The notes beneath the pieces were generated by a model. The model ran no database searches, was not told the DNA's origin, and saw only the letters and a list, made by a program, of their open reading frames with translations. This document shows positions 6,713-14,885 of a stretch of 43,077 nucleotides of DNA, one piece after another. Position 1 is the first letter of the stretch. Each line of letters starts with the position of its first letter. A program made the position numbers and the translations under genes. The stretch is from an uncultured Sterolibacterium sp. (GTDB taxonomy: Bacteria; Pseudomonadota; Gammaproteobacteria; Burkholderiales; Rhodocyclaceae). The stretch covers positions 1-43,077 of the forward strand of contig CAIVDC010000079.1 of the NCBI GenBank assembly GCA_903904605.1. Direction: 5' to 3'.

Positions 6713-9082
6713 TCACTGCGCGCTGATCGTGACAGGGACGTTCGCCTGGGCGCTCAGACCGGCCGAGTCAAGCGCCGAGACTTTCAGGCTGTAGCTGCCG
6801 GTGACCGGACTGGCCCAGCGGGCGGTGATGGTCTGACCGCTCACGGAGAAGGTCATGCCCAGCGGCGCGCCGGAGATGGACACCGAGAGCGAGGCGGCGC
6901 CGGAGTCCGAGAAGCCGATCGTGCCGCTCAACGCCCTGCCGGCCACGCCGGTCATGGCCGTGGCCGTGATCACCGGACCCGCCGCGCTGATCTTCACCGT
7001 GTAGACGCCCTGGCTGCTCAGCCCTGTCTTGATGTCCCTGGCGGTGACGGTCACGGCGTAAGTGCCGAGCACCGGACTGGCCCAGCTGACGACGCCGGCA
7101 GCATTGACGGACATGCCGGCAGGCGCGCCGCCTAGGCTGTAGGTGACGGGGTTGGGGCCGCTCACCGAGACTGTGAACGACAGCGCCGTGCCGGGCTTGC
7201 CGGTGATGGTCGCGGAGCCGACCGCCGGGGGTTTCGGCGCGGCGATGGTGACGGTGTAGACGCCCTGGCCGCTCAGCCCGGTCGCGGTGTCCGTGGCGAT
7301 GGCGGTCACGGCGTAGGTGCCGGCGATGGGCACGGACCAGGTGACGGTACCGGCGCTGTCGATGCGCATGCCCGGGGGAGCGCCGCTCAGGCTGTAGCTG
7401 ACGGGGTTGGGGCCGCTCACCGAGACGGTGAACGACAGCGCTGTGCCGACCGTGCCGGTGATGCCGGCGGCGGTGACAACCGGCGCCGTGGCGGCAGTCG
7501 CGGCCTCCGAGAGCGTGCCCAGCAGGCTGGTCACGTTGGGCGTACCCAGACCCGTCAGCGGGTCGTAACCGATCCTGGCCGAGCAGGTCGCGCAAGTGCC
7601 GTCCGAACCTTTGGTGATGTCGGCGAATCCGCTGGCATAGGTCCAGGGCAGGGTGGCGATCTGGCCATACAGGATTGCATGGGGAGCGCCCAGCGCGGGC
7701 TGGGCGGCCGCGGCGCGCAAGGCGTTGGCTGCGGCGATGATCCCGGCCCATTGCGGGGTGGACAGGCTGGTGCCGCCGGCACTGACCCATTTCACCGTGC
7801 TGCTGCCCGGCTGGACGAGCGCCACGTACTGGCCGGTGGCCGGATCGGCATTGAAGGCGACGTCGGCCACGGTGCGGTGCGCGACGGTTCCCATGCCCGG
7901 GACGGCGCTGTTCTGGTAGCTGGGCGCGGGCGTGTATAGGCTGCTGCCCCCGCCCGTGCCCGACCAGGCGACCTCCGACCGTGCGCCCGTGCCGGAGTAG
8001 CTCAGAGTGGTGCCACCGGCGGCCACTACCCTGGGCGAGACCGAAGGCCACAGGACCGAGGCCCCCGAGTCGCCGGTGGCGGCGAGGTAGGTCATGCCGG
8101 TCGCCGCGAACACCGAGTCCACCGCAGCCGTCCAGTTGCCTTCCGTGGCGCCGAAGCTCATCGACACGACCCCGGGCCCCATCGAATTGGCCAGCTTGAC
8201 GGCGCCCAGGAGACTGTTCAGGGTCGCGTCCGGCGCCTCGATCAGGATGATGCGCGCCAGCGGTGCCGTGGCGTGGGCCCATTCGACATCGAGCGCGATC
8301 TCGGTGGCCCAGCCGGCGTCATAGGCCGGCGCGGCGCCGGCCATGGTGCCGCCGGCGGTGTTGTAAACGACAGAGAAGCTGCAGCCGCTGGCCGATGCCG
8401 CGGCCAGGGGCAGACTGGCACTGGCCGCGATGGTCTGGGTGGCGCAGCTCGGCAGCCCGAACTTCTGGTTGAAAGCCGCCAGCTCTGAGGCGGCATTCGG
8501 ATCGTGCATTGCGTCGACGATGTAGATCGTCTGTCCGGCGCCCAGTTGAGCGGCCTGAGCCGCGGTGAGCGTGCTCCCGGCCACGGGCAGGACAGGCAGG
8601 GCGTATGCAGCGCGGATCTGCGCCGGCGAATAGGTCAGCACTGTGCCGGCCGCGGCCATCGGGTTCGCCGCGCCCCGAGCGCTCACCGGCTGAGTGGACC
8701 GGGCGGCTTCCAGCGCAGGCACGGTCAGGCGGCGCGTGGACAGGTTTCTGGACTCCGCGGGTACCGTCTGCGTGCGAGGCACCATATGCGCCGAGGTGTC
8801 GCTGTAGACCGAGTCGGCGTCGTCAGGCTCGTTCAGCAGTAACGGGGCAATGTGGAATGCCGGTTGCGCAAGCTGCACCGCAGCCGCGTCCGGCAAGGTC
8901 GCAATGTCCAGCTGCAGGGTTGTCGCGGCGCTGGCCAGCGGTGTCGCGAGCGACTGACTGCCGGATACGGCGGCGCCGTCACCGCCACCGCCGCAAGCAC
9001 TCAGGAGCGCCGCTGCGCATGCGGCCGGCAACGACGCCGAGCGGAGGGGCTTGAATATCGACATGGGGGAAGTTCGCTTCAT
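6713..9082 (-). CDS. S53 (sedolisin/kumamolisin) family serine peptidase, lipoprotein with C-terminal Ig-like repeats
   Basis: 789 residues from ATG 9082, preceded by AAGGAG at 10 bases. The signal peptide ends in the lipobox LLSAC, so Cys30 is the likely lipidated residue. The S53 domain runs from about YSPAQIRAAYALP (residue 152) to 525. The predicted catalytic residues are Glu261 and Asp265 (EIALD), the oxyanion Asp338 (GDSG) and Ser439 (GGTSLSTP). A calcium-site-like FADITKG follows near 488. The C-terminus carries three tandem Ig-like (He_PIG-type) repeats of about 85 residues. The region before the catalytic domain (about 120 residues) is shorter and less ordered than the usual S53 propeptide. 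The leader carries a c-di-GMP-I riboswitch. Cell-surface or secreted acid-type proteolysis is the inferred role. Confidence 0.88.
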   Translation of the reverse strand: MKRTSPMSIFKPLRSASLPAACAAALLSACGGGGDGAAVSGSQSLATPLASAATTLQLDIATLPDAAAVQLAQPAFHIAPLLLNEPDDADSVYSDTSAHMVPRTQTVPAESRNLSTRRLTVPALEAARSTQPVSARGAANPMAAAGTVLTYSPAQIRAAYALPVLPVAGSTLTAAQAAQLGAGQTIYIVDAMHDPNAASELAAFNQKFGLPSCATQTIAASASLPLAAASASGCSFSVVYNTAGGTMAGAAPAYDAGWATEIALDVEWAHATAPLARIILIEAPDATLNSLLGAVKLANSMGPGVVSMSFGATEGNWTAAVDSVFAATGMTYLAATGDSGASVLWPSVSPRVVAAGGTTLSYSGTGARSEVAWSGTGGGSSLYTPAPSYQNSAVPGMGTVAHRTVADVAFNADPATGQYVALVQPGSSTVKWVSAGGTSLSTPQWAGIIAAANALRAAAAQPALGAPHAILYGQIATLPWTYASGFADITKGSDGTCATCSARIGYDPLTGLGTPNVTSLLGTLSEAATAATAPVVTAAGITGTVGTALSFTVSVSGPNPVSYSLSGAPPGMRIDSAGTVTWSVPIAGTYAVTAIATDTATGLSGQGVYTVTIAAPKPPAVGSATITGKPGTALSFTVSVSGPNPVTYSLGGAPAGMSVNAAGVVSWASPVLGTYAVTVTARDIKTGLSSQGVYTVKISAAGPVITATAMTGVAGRALSGTIGFSDSGAASLSVSISGAPLGMTFSVSGQTITARWASPVTGSYSLKVSALDSAGLSAQANVPVTISAQ

Positions 9083-9156
9083 GGCCGCTACGCTCCTTGC
9101 TGGGCGAGGGCGCCGCTCGGACAACGCCCGCTCGGCCTGCGCAGCGCAAGCCTGGC

Positions 9157-9248
9157 GATACGTCGGCAACCCCGCTGCCGTGACGCTTGCGCGCTGTAGG
9201 CCGGTGGTTTTGCGCCACCGTCTTTCGACGATTTTGCCCTCTGTGATC
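9157..9248 (-). promoter_or_regulatory. c-di-GMP-I (GEMM) riboswitch upstream of the S53 peptidase gene
   Basis: Read on the minus strand, the leader contains the conserved aptamer blocks in order: AGGGCAAA, a GAAA tetraloop closed by CGUC/GACG, GGUGGCGCAAAACCACC, the tetraloop-receptor-like GGCCUA, and the terminal stem-loop GGCAGCGGGGUUGCC. These match the c-di-GMP-I class consensus block by block. The aptamer ends about 75 bases before the ATG at 9082. Between them, GCTTGCGC (9144-9151) is an exact complement of GCGCAAGC inside the aptamer (9185-9192), and also forms a strong hairpin with GCGCAGGCC. This suggests an expression platform with alternative pairing. Whether c-di-GMP turns the gene on or off cannot be decided from the sequence. 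Confidence 0.92.
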
Positions 9249-9342
9249 GGGTTCAATGCCCCTGCATCGGGCAGAGGCGGCATCCGCCTGACCTTCTACG
9301 TGGCGGCCGACAAAAAGTCAAGAGCCATGGGCTTGTTGTACG

Positions 9343-10575
9343 ATGACGCCTTTCCGTCACGGATATCGCGGATTGTGCCCGAGCCCACTGCCTTCTGTCG
9401 CGCATAGCCTCTTGAAACCTTTCGACTTCGACACGCCTATCGACCGCCGCGGCGGCGACTCGGTCAAATGGAACAAGTATGCCGGCCGCGACGTCATCCC
9501 GTTGTGGGTGGCGGACATGGACTTCGCCGCGCCGCCGGCCGTGCTCGCTGCCTTGCGGCGCCGAGTCGGCCAAGCTGTCTTCGGCTATGGCGGGGAATGG
9601 CCGCCCCTGGTCGATGCAGTGGTCGATCATCTGGCCCAGGCGTACCGGTGGACCATAGACCGACAGTGGCTGGTCTGGCTGCCCGGCCTGGTGACGGGTC
9701 TCAACGTTGCCTGCCGGGCCGTCGGCAAGCCCGGCAGCGCCGTATTCAGCAGTACCCCGATCTACCCGCCCTTCCTCTCGGCGCCGCAGAATTCCGGGCG
9801 CCGGGTCGTGAGCGCGCCGCTGGCCCATCTCGGCGGCCGCTGGCAATGGGATTTTGCCGCGACCGAGGCGGCCATCGACGCCGACACCCGGCTATTCCTG
9901 CTCTGTCATCCGCACAACCCGGTCGGCCGGGCCTGGTCCGATGAGGAACTCGGCGAGGTCGCCGCCATCGCCGGGAGACGCGATCTCGTCGTCTGTTCCG
10001 ACGAAATCCACTGTGGCCTGATCCTCGAACCGGGCCGGCGCCATCGGCCTTTCGCCGCGCAACACGGCGAGGCCGCCCGGCGCAGCATCACCCTGATGGC
10101 GCCGTCCAAGACCTTCAACATTCCCGGCCTGGGCTGCGCCTTTGCGGTGATTCCCGACGACGCGCTGCGCGGTGATTATCGGGCGGCGATGCAAGGCATC
10201 GTGCCGCACGTCAATGTGCTCGGCCTGGCCGCGACAGAGGCGGCCTACCGCGACTGCGGCGCCTGGCATGCGGCCCTGCTGGACTATCTGCGCGGCAACC
10301 GCGACCGCGTCGAAGCCGTCGTCAATTCCTTGCCGGGCATGTCCATGGCGCGGGTCGAGGCGACCTATCTGGCCTGGATCGATGCGCGCGAACTCTGCCG
10401 CAGGCGTGGCGGAGTCAACGCGCAGCGCTTCTTCGAGGCGGCCGGCATCGGCTTGTCCGACGGCGAGGATTTCGGTGGGGAACAGTACCGCGGCTTTGTC
10501 CGGCTAAACTTCGGCTGTCCGCGCGTCACGCTGGATGCGGCGCTGGCCCGGATGCGGGCGGCAGTGGCCGACTAA
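9343..10575 (+). CDS. patB: PLP-dependent aminotransferase / C-S lyase of the MalY/PatB family
   Basis: Up to 410 residues; fold-type I PLP enzyme. The motif SVKWNKYAGRDVIPLWVADMDF near the N-terminus and FGYG match PatB/MalY (cystathionine beta-lyase type). LCHPHNPVGRAW, VCSDEIHCGLI and SKTFNIPGLGCAF follow; the lysine in SKTF is the predicted PLP anchor. The family cleaves C-S bonds of cystathionine and related thioethers. ATG 9343 is the only ATG, but homologues begin at about KPFDFD, so TTG 9412 may be the true start; neither has a clear ribosome binding site. The stop overlaps the convergent GGDEF-EAL gene by 4 bp. Divergent from the S53 gene. Confidence 0.86.
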   Translation: MTPFRHGYRGLCPSPLPSVAHSLLKPFDFDTPIDRRGGDSVKWNKYAGRDVIPLWVADMDFAAPPAVLAALRRRVGQAVFGYGGEWPPLVDAVVDHLAQAYRWTIDRQWLVWLPGLVTGLNVACRAVGKPGSAVFSSTPIYPPFLSAPQNSGRRVVSAPLAHLGGRWQWDFAATEAAIDADTRLFLLCHPHNPVGRAWSDEELGEVAAIAGRRDLVVCSDEIHCGLILEPGRRHRPFAAQHGEAARRSITLMAPSKTFNIPGLGCAFAVIPDDALRGDYRAAMQGIVPHVNVLGLAATEAAYRDCGAWHAALLDYLRGNRDRVEAVVNSLPGMSMARVEATYLAWIDARELCRRRGGVNAQRFFEAAGIGLSDGEDFGGEQYRGFVRLNFGCPRVTLDAALARMRAAVAD

Positions 10576-12956
10576 CGCCCCAGGCGCCGACCCGAACGCA
10601 GCAGGGTTTCGAACTCGTTCGCCGGCACCGGGCGCGAGAACAGATAGCCCTGAATTTCGTCGCAGCCGAGGTTGGTGAGGAAGGACAACTGCTCTTCCGT
10701 CTCGACCCCTTCGGCGATCACCTTGTGCCCGAGTTGCTTGGCCATGGTCACGATGGCCCCGGCGATGGCGCGGTCGCCGGGATCCTGCGGAATGCCCGAG
10801 ACGAAGGAACTGTCGATCTTCAGGGCGTCGATGGGGAAGCGTTTGAGATAGGACAGGCTGGAGAAGCCGGTGCCGAAGTCGTCCAGGGAGAGCGTGATGA
10901 CCATCGCGTGGAGTTCCTTCATCAGCTCGATGACATCGTCGGCCCTGTGCATCAGCATGCTCTCGGTCAGCTCAAGCTCCAGCCACTCGGTGGGAAGTCC
11001 GTACCGGGAAAGAAGCGAGTTGATGACTTTCGGCAGCCTGGGGCTCATCTGGCGCGCCGAGACGTTTACGGCGATCGTGAAGGGCGGCAGTCCGGCCTGT
11101 TGCCATGCCAGCGCCTGGCGGCAGGCCTGCTCCAGGACCCAGTCGCCGATTTGCACGATGAGACCGGTTTCCTCGGCCACCGGGATGAACTCGTCCGGCG
11201 CCACCATTCCCCTTTCCGGATGGCGCCAGCGCAGCAAAGCCTCGGCACCGATGATTGCGCCGCTGGCGATATTCACCTTGGGTTGGTAATAGAGCAGCAG
11301 TTCGCCGTGATCGAGCGCCTGGCGCAGGCCGTTCTCGATCTTCAGCCGGTCGACGGAGCGCTGATTCATTTCCTGGCTGTAGAACATGAAGCCGCTCTGG
11401 TGAGCCTGCTTGGCGCGGTACATGGCCAGGTCGGCATAGCGCAATAGCGTCTGGGTGTCGTTGCCGTCGTCCGGATAGACGCTGATGCCGATGCTGGCGC
11501 CGATGTGCAGTTCGTTCTCGTCGATCAGGAAGGGATCGTCGAGCGCCGACAGCAGCTTCTGGGCGGCGATCGCCGCATGTTCGCGCTTTGCGATGCTGAA
11601 CAGTCCGGCCACGAATTCGTCCCCGCCTATTCTCGCCACCACGTCCGATCGGCGCAGCGTCTTGCGGAAACGCTCGGCGATTTGTTTCAGCAGGCGGTCG
11701 CCGACCTCGTGGCCCAGGGTGTCGTTGATCGGTTTGAAGCGGTTCAGATCGATGAACAGCAGCGCGCCGCTGTCGCCGCTGCGTCGCGCTTCGGCCAGTG
11801 CCTGGCTGACCAGGGTGTGCATCTGGCTGCGGTTGGGCAGGCCGGTCAGGTCGTCGTGATAGGCGAGATAGTTGACGCGTTCCTCGGCGCTCTTCTTCTC
11901 GCTGATGTCGCTGAAAATCGAAAAGTAGTGGGTGACCTTGTTCTGGTCGTTCTTCATCGTGCTGATCGAAGCCCACTTGGAATAGCGCTCGCCGTTCTTC
12001 TTCAGGTCCAGCATCTCGCCTTTCCAGTTGCCGGTGGTCCGTATTTCGTCCCACATGCGGCGGTAGAATCCGTCGCCCTGATGGTCCGAATCGAACATGC
12101 GCATCGGCTGTCCGAGGATCTCGTTTCCCGCGTAACCGGTGATGCGGCAGAAGGCGTCGTTCACCGAGACGATTCTTTGTTCCGCGTCGGCGATGAGGAT
12201 GCCCTCTTCGCTGTTCTCGAAAATGGACGCATGCAGGCGCAGCATTTCTGCCGTGGCGAGCCGGTCGGTGATGTCGGTGAGATAGCCGATCAAGCCGATG
12301 GCCTGGCCCTCGCCGTCGTGGATCAGGGAGAGCGACAGGTTGGCCCAGAAGATTTCGCCGGACTTGCGCCGCCGGCGTACTTCCATGGCACTCCCGCCGT
12401 GCTCGAGGAAGTTGTCCTGGAATTGGGGGTCTTCCTCGTCTTCGTCGACGTAGAGAAACAGGATGTTGCGTCCGATCGCCTCCTCTGCGCTATAACCGAA
12501 CAGCCTCGCGGCGCCCTTGTTCCAGCTCGTGATATAGCCGGCCAGATCCATGGTGATGACCGAGTCCTGGATCTGGTCCAGCATCTGCGCCTGGCGGCGA
12601 TTCTTTTCCTCGGCCAGGCCGAGTTCGAGCGTGCGCTGCTCGGTGCCGGCGAGGACGCTCAACAGCCGTCCGGTCAGGGCCGACAGCGCGGACATGCGCG
12701 CCATCTCATTCTCGCCGTAGCCGCCGATGCGCCCGGCCATGACGTAGCAGCCGAAGACGACGCCGTCGTGAGCGATCTCCTCGACCAGATCCCAGCCAGC
12801 CGCGGTCGGCGGTTCTTCAAGGAACCCGCTCTGCGGGCTTTCCATCAGCCTGCCGGCGATATCGGAGAGCGCCGCGGTGTCGCGCTTCAGTGCCGCTTCT
12901 GCCATTTCCGCCACGGCGGAGAGCAGGGCAGCGTCGGCAGGCGGGAAGGAGCTCAT
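10572..12956 (-). CDS. PAS-PAS-GGDEF-EAL c-di-GMP signalling protein
   Basis: 794 residues, no membrane segment seen, so probably cytoplasmic. Domain order: an N-terminal region of about 115 residues, PAS at about 125-230, a second PAS at about 240-355, GGDEF at 365-525 and EAL at 540-785. The active site GGDEF (444-448) is intact, and an inhibitory site RxxD (435-438) lies five residues before it. The EAL domain keeps EALLRW (572-577), NVSARQ, LELTES, DDFGTG (692-697), LKID and AEGVE. Both synthesis and breakdown of c-di-GMP are therefore possible; the net direction is unknown. ATG 12956 overlaps the stop of the HDOD gene (ATGA), so the two are co-translated. Confidence 0.93.
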   Translation of the reverse strand: MSSFPPADAALLSAVAEMAEAALKRDTAALSDIAGRLMESPQSGFLEEPPTAAGWDLVEEIAHDGVVFGCYVMAGRIGGYGENEMARMSALSALTGRLLSVLAGTEQRTLELGLAEEKNRRQAQMLDQIQDSVITMDLAGYITSWNKGAARLFGYSAEEAIGRNILFLYVDEDEEDPQFQDNFLEHGGSAMEVRRRRKSGEIFWANLSLSLIHDGEGQAIGLIGYLTDITDRLATAEMLRLHASIFENSEEGILIADAEQRIVSVNDAFCRITGYAGNEILGQPMRMFDSDHQGDGFYRRMWDEIRTTGNWKGEMLDLKKNGERYSKWASISTMKNDQNKVTHYFSIFSDISEKKSAEERVNYLAYHDDLTGLPNRSQMHTLVSQALAEARRSGDSGALLFIDLNRFKPINDTLGHEVGDRLLKQIAERFRKTLRRSDVVARIGGDEFVAGLFSIAKREHAAIAAQKLLSALDDPFLIDENELHIGASIGISVYPDDGNDTQTLLRYADLAMYRAKQAHQSGFMFYSQEMNQRSVDRLKIENGLRQALDHGELLLYYQPKVNIASGAIIGAEALLRWRHPERGMVAPDEFIPVAEETGLIVQIGDWVLEQACRQALAWQQAGLPPFTIAVNVSARQMSPRLPKVINSLLSRYGLPTEWLELELTESMLMHRADDVIELMKELHAMVITLSLDDFGTGFSSLSYLKRFPIDALKIDSSFVSGIPQDPGDRAIAGAIVTMAKQLGHKVIAEGVETEEQLSFLTNLGCDEIQGYLFSRPVPANEFETLLRSGRRLGR

Positions 12957-14152
12957 TGCTGCTGGCTGATCTGGATGGCCCAGCCGCAGGCGTGCACCAC
13001 GGCCCGGGCATAGGCGGCCGGCGTCAGCAAGAGCGCCTCCAGCTGCCCGCCCAGGTCCGAATCCGGGGTTCGCTCCGAGGCCTCGGTGATGGCCAGCAGT
13101 CCGCCCAGCCAGCCGGTCTTCCTCAGCAGTGCGGCGTCCACGTCGTCGCCGAGATTGAGCGGGGCGATGATCTTCTCCAGCGGCAGGCCGAACAGCACGT
13201 CGAGCAGCGAGAACATCCCGGTCATGAAGGCTTGCTCCTGATCGTCCGCGCTGCCGCCGACCCCCTGGCAGAGCGCCTCCATCAGACTGGCGCGCCGTGC
13301 CGCGCGAATCATGAGCGAGCTGGCGGGGTCGGTACTTTTTGGCTGGGCGTAGATCAGCAGCTGCAGCCAGCGTTGCAGCTGGCGGCGGCCGAGCAGGGTG
13401 ATGGCATGGCCGAAGTTGGCGATCTTGGTGGTCAGGGAAAAACTGACCGAATTCACCAGCTTGAGCAACTGGTAGGAGATCGAAGGGTCCTGCTTCATCA
13501 AGGCCTCGATCTTGCGCGAATCGGCGTCGGACGTCACCATCGCCAGCAGTTTCAGCATCAGGGCGGGCGAACTGCTCCCATGCTGCGTTTTCCCCGGCTG
13601 AGGGTGCAGCGGATAGTCACCGGCGAACCAGGCGTAGCCGGCGTTTTTCGCCTGCTTGAAGCGTCCGGGATCCGCTACTTCGGTGGCCAAGTGCGGGCCG
13701 GACAGCTGGACGAGCGAAGCGGGCAGGGCGAGTCCGTTGCTTGCCACGGCGCCGACCGCTGCCGGAAGCGTCTGGTTCTCCGCCGGCACGCCGTCGGCCA
13801 TCAGACGGAAGCCGCGCGTGCGCAGGCGCGCCAGCGACGCAACCGCGGCGGGGTCGACGCAGCGAGCCAGGGGCAGCAGCAGCACGATCCGTTGGGCAGG
13901 AAGCCGGGCCGCCCGATCGTCGTCCAGGCAGTCTGGGTCCGCCAAGGGAAGGATGCAGTCGAGTCCGCCCAAGGCCTCAGACAGCCCGAACTCCCCGAAC
14001 AGGCGGGGCATCTGGCCGAGCCAGTCGCGATCGGCAGGGGACTTGCCGGCAAGCCGCAAGGCCGCCCAGGAATGCCGCGAATTGGCGACCGGAGAGATCG
14101 TGATCAGAGGGAAACTTGTGTCGGGTGCTCCTGAATTGTTCAAGGTATCCAC
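12953..14152 (-). CDS. HDOD-domain signalling protein (EAL-HDOD-like)
   Basis: About 399 residues. The C-terminal half is an HDOD domain: LLKLLAMVTSDADSRKIEAL, then KQDPSISYQLLKLVNS, FGHAITLLGRRQLQRWL and FMTGMFSLLDVLFG. The N-terminal half resembles the degenerate EAL part of YuxH-type proteins (LMADGVPAENQ) and lacks the catalytic EAL motif. HDOD proteins act as regulatory scaffolds in c-di-GMP, motility and biofilm circuits. GTG 14152 (or TTG 14155) must be the start, because an in-frame TGA lies just upstream. The stop overlaps the GGDEF-EAL start by 4 bp, so a shared pathway is likely. Confidence 0.84.
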   Translation of the reverse strand: MDTLNNSGAPDTSFPLITISPVANSRHSWAALRLAGKSPADRDWLGQMPRLFGEFGLSEALGGLDCILPLADPDCLDDDRAARLPAQRIVLLLPLARCVDPAAVASLARLRTRGFRLMADGVPAENQTLPAAVGAVASNGLALPASLVQLSGPHLATEVADPGRFKQAKNAGYAWFAGDYPLHPQPGKTQHGSSSPALMLKLLAMVTSDADSRKIEALMKQDPSISYQLLKLVNSVSFSLTTKIANFGHAITLLGRRQLQRWLQLLIYAQPKSTDPASSLMIRAARRASLMEALCQGVGGSADDQEQAFMTGMFSLLDVLFGLPLEKIIAPLNLGDDVDAALLRKTGWLGGLLAITEASERTPDSDLGGQLEALLLTPAAYARAVVHACGWAIQISQQQ

Positions 14153-14207
14153 CAAAGTGCGAAATCAATCGTTTAAGGGCTGTCGATAGTTTAACTTGCG
14201 CCGTCCT

Positions 14208-14837
14208 TCACGGGTTGCCGATGCGAGGGGAGAACAGTTCCAGGCCCGCCTCCGTGACCACGGCATCGAGCGCAATGTCATGCGGTCCCGGTTGGGTGGA
14301 GGCGACCCGGGCCAGTTCGAAGCCGAGGCCGACCGCCAGGGGACGGGGACTCAAGGCCGCGAGAGTCCGGTCGAAATAGCCGCCGCCGTAGCCCAAGCGG
14401 AAGCCGCCGCCGTCGAAGGCATTGACCGGCATCAGCAGGACTTCCGGGCTGAGCGCGGCGCCTGCGGCGGGATAATGGATGCCGTAGCGGTCGGTCAGCA
14501 TGGCGCTGTCCGGACGCCACTCGCGAAATTCCATCGCGGCGTCGGGCGCGGTCACCATGGGCAGGCAGGCGCGGGTCGTGTCCGCGATCAGCCGGGCGAC
14601 CAGCGGCCGGCAGTCGAACTCGCCGCGGATGGGCCAGCAGAAGCCGAGCACGGCCGGCCGAAGGCGGGCCAGGAGCGTTGCCAGATGCGCCGAGAGCGCA
14701 GCGGAACGCCGTGCGTGGCCAGCGCCGTCGAGGGCTTCGCGCTCGGCGATCTTTTCCCGGCGCAGGGCGGCGCGGGCAACTATCCGATTAGCGGCGGTTT
14801 CAGCCTCGTTATCCGGCGGCTCGTCTTGGCTTGGCAT
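14208..14837 (-). CDS. fau: 5-formyltetrahydrofolate cyclo-ligase
   Basis: 209 residues. The C-terminal signature GGGFRLGYGGGYFDRTLA is the ATP/folate-binding motif of the 5-FTHF cyclo-ligase (MTHFS, YgfA) family. N-terminal features are ARAALRREKI (basic P-loop-like) and FCWPIRGEFDCRPL. The enzyme converts 5-formyl-THF to 5,10-methenyl-THF using ATP, rescuing folate in one-carbon metabolism. It starts at ATG 14837 and is divergent from the lytic transglycosylase gene at 14886, leaving only 48 bp for both promoters. No 6S RNA-like structure is visible beside it, although that RNA often adjoins this gene in other proteobacteria. Confidence 0.93.
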   Translation of the reverse strand: MPSQDEPPDNEAETAANRIVARAALRREKIAEREALDGAGHARRSAALSAHLATLLARLRPAVLGFCWPIRGEFDCRPLVARLIADTTRACLPMVTAPDAAMEFREWRPDSAMLTDRYGIHYPAAGAALSPEVLLMPVNAFDGGGFRLGYGGGYFDRTLAALSPRPLAVGLGFELARVASTQPGPHDIALDAVVTEAGLELFSPRIGNP

Positions 14838-14885
14838 ATGCTATTCTCGAATTCACCCCTGTCGATCCCCGACGCGACTATAAAC

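Noticed and set aside
7100..7480. Direct repeats that could suggest a repeat array
   Set aside because: They are in frame (255 bp) and encode Ig-like repeats of the S53 protein; no CRISPR-type short repeats with unique spacers are present.
14838..14885. Possible 6S RNA next to fau
   Set aside because: The gap is 48 bp, far too short for the RNA.
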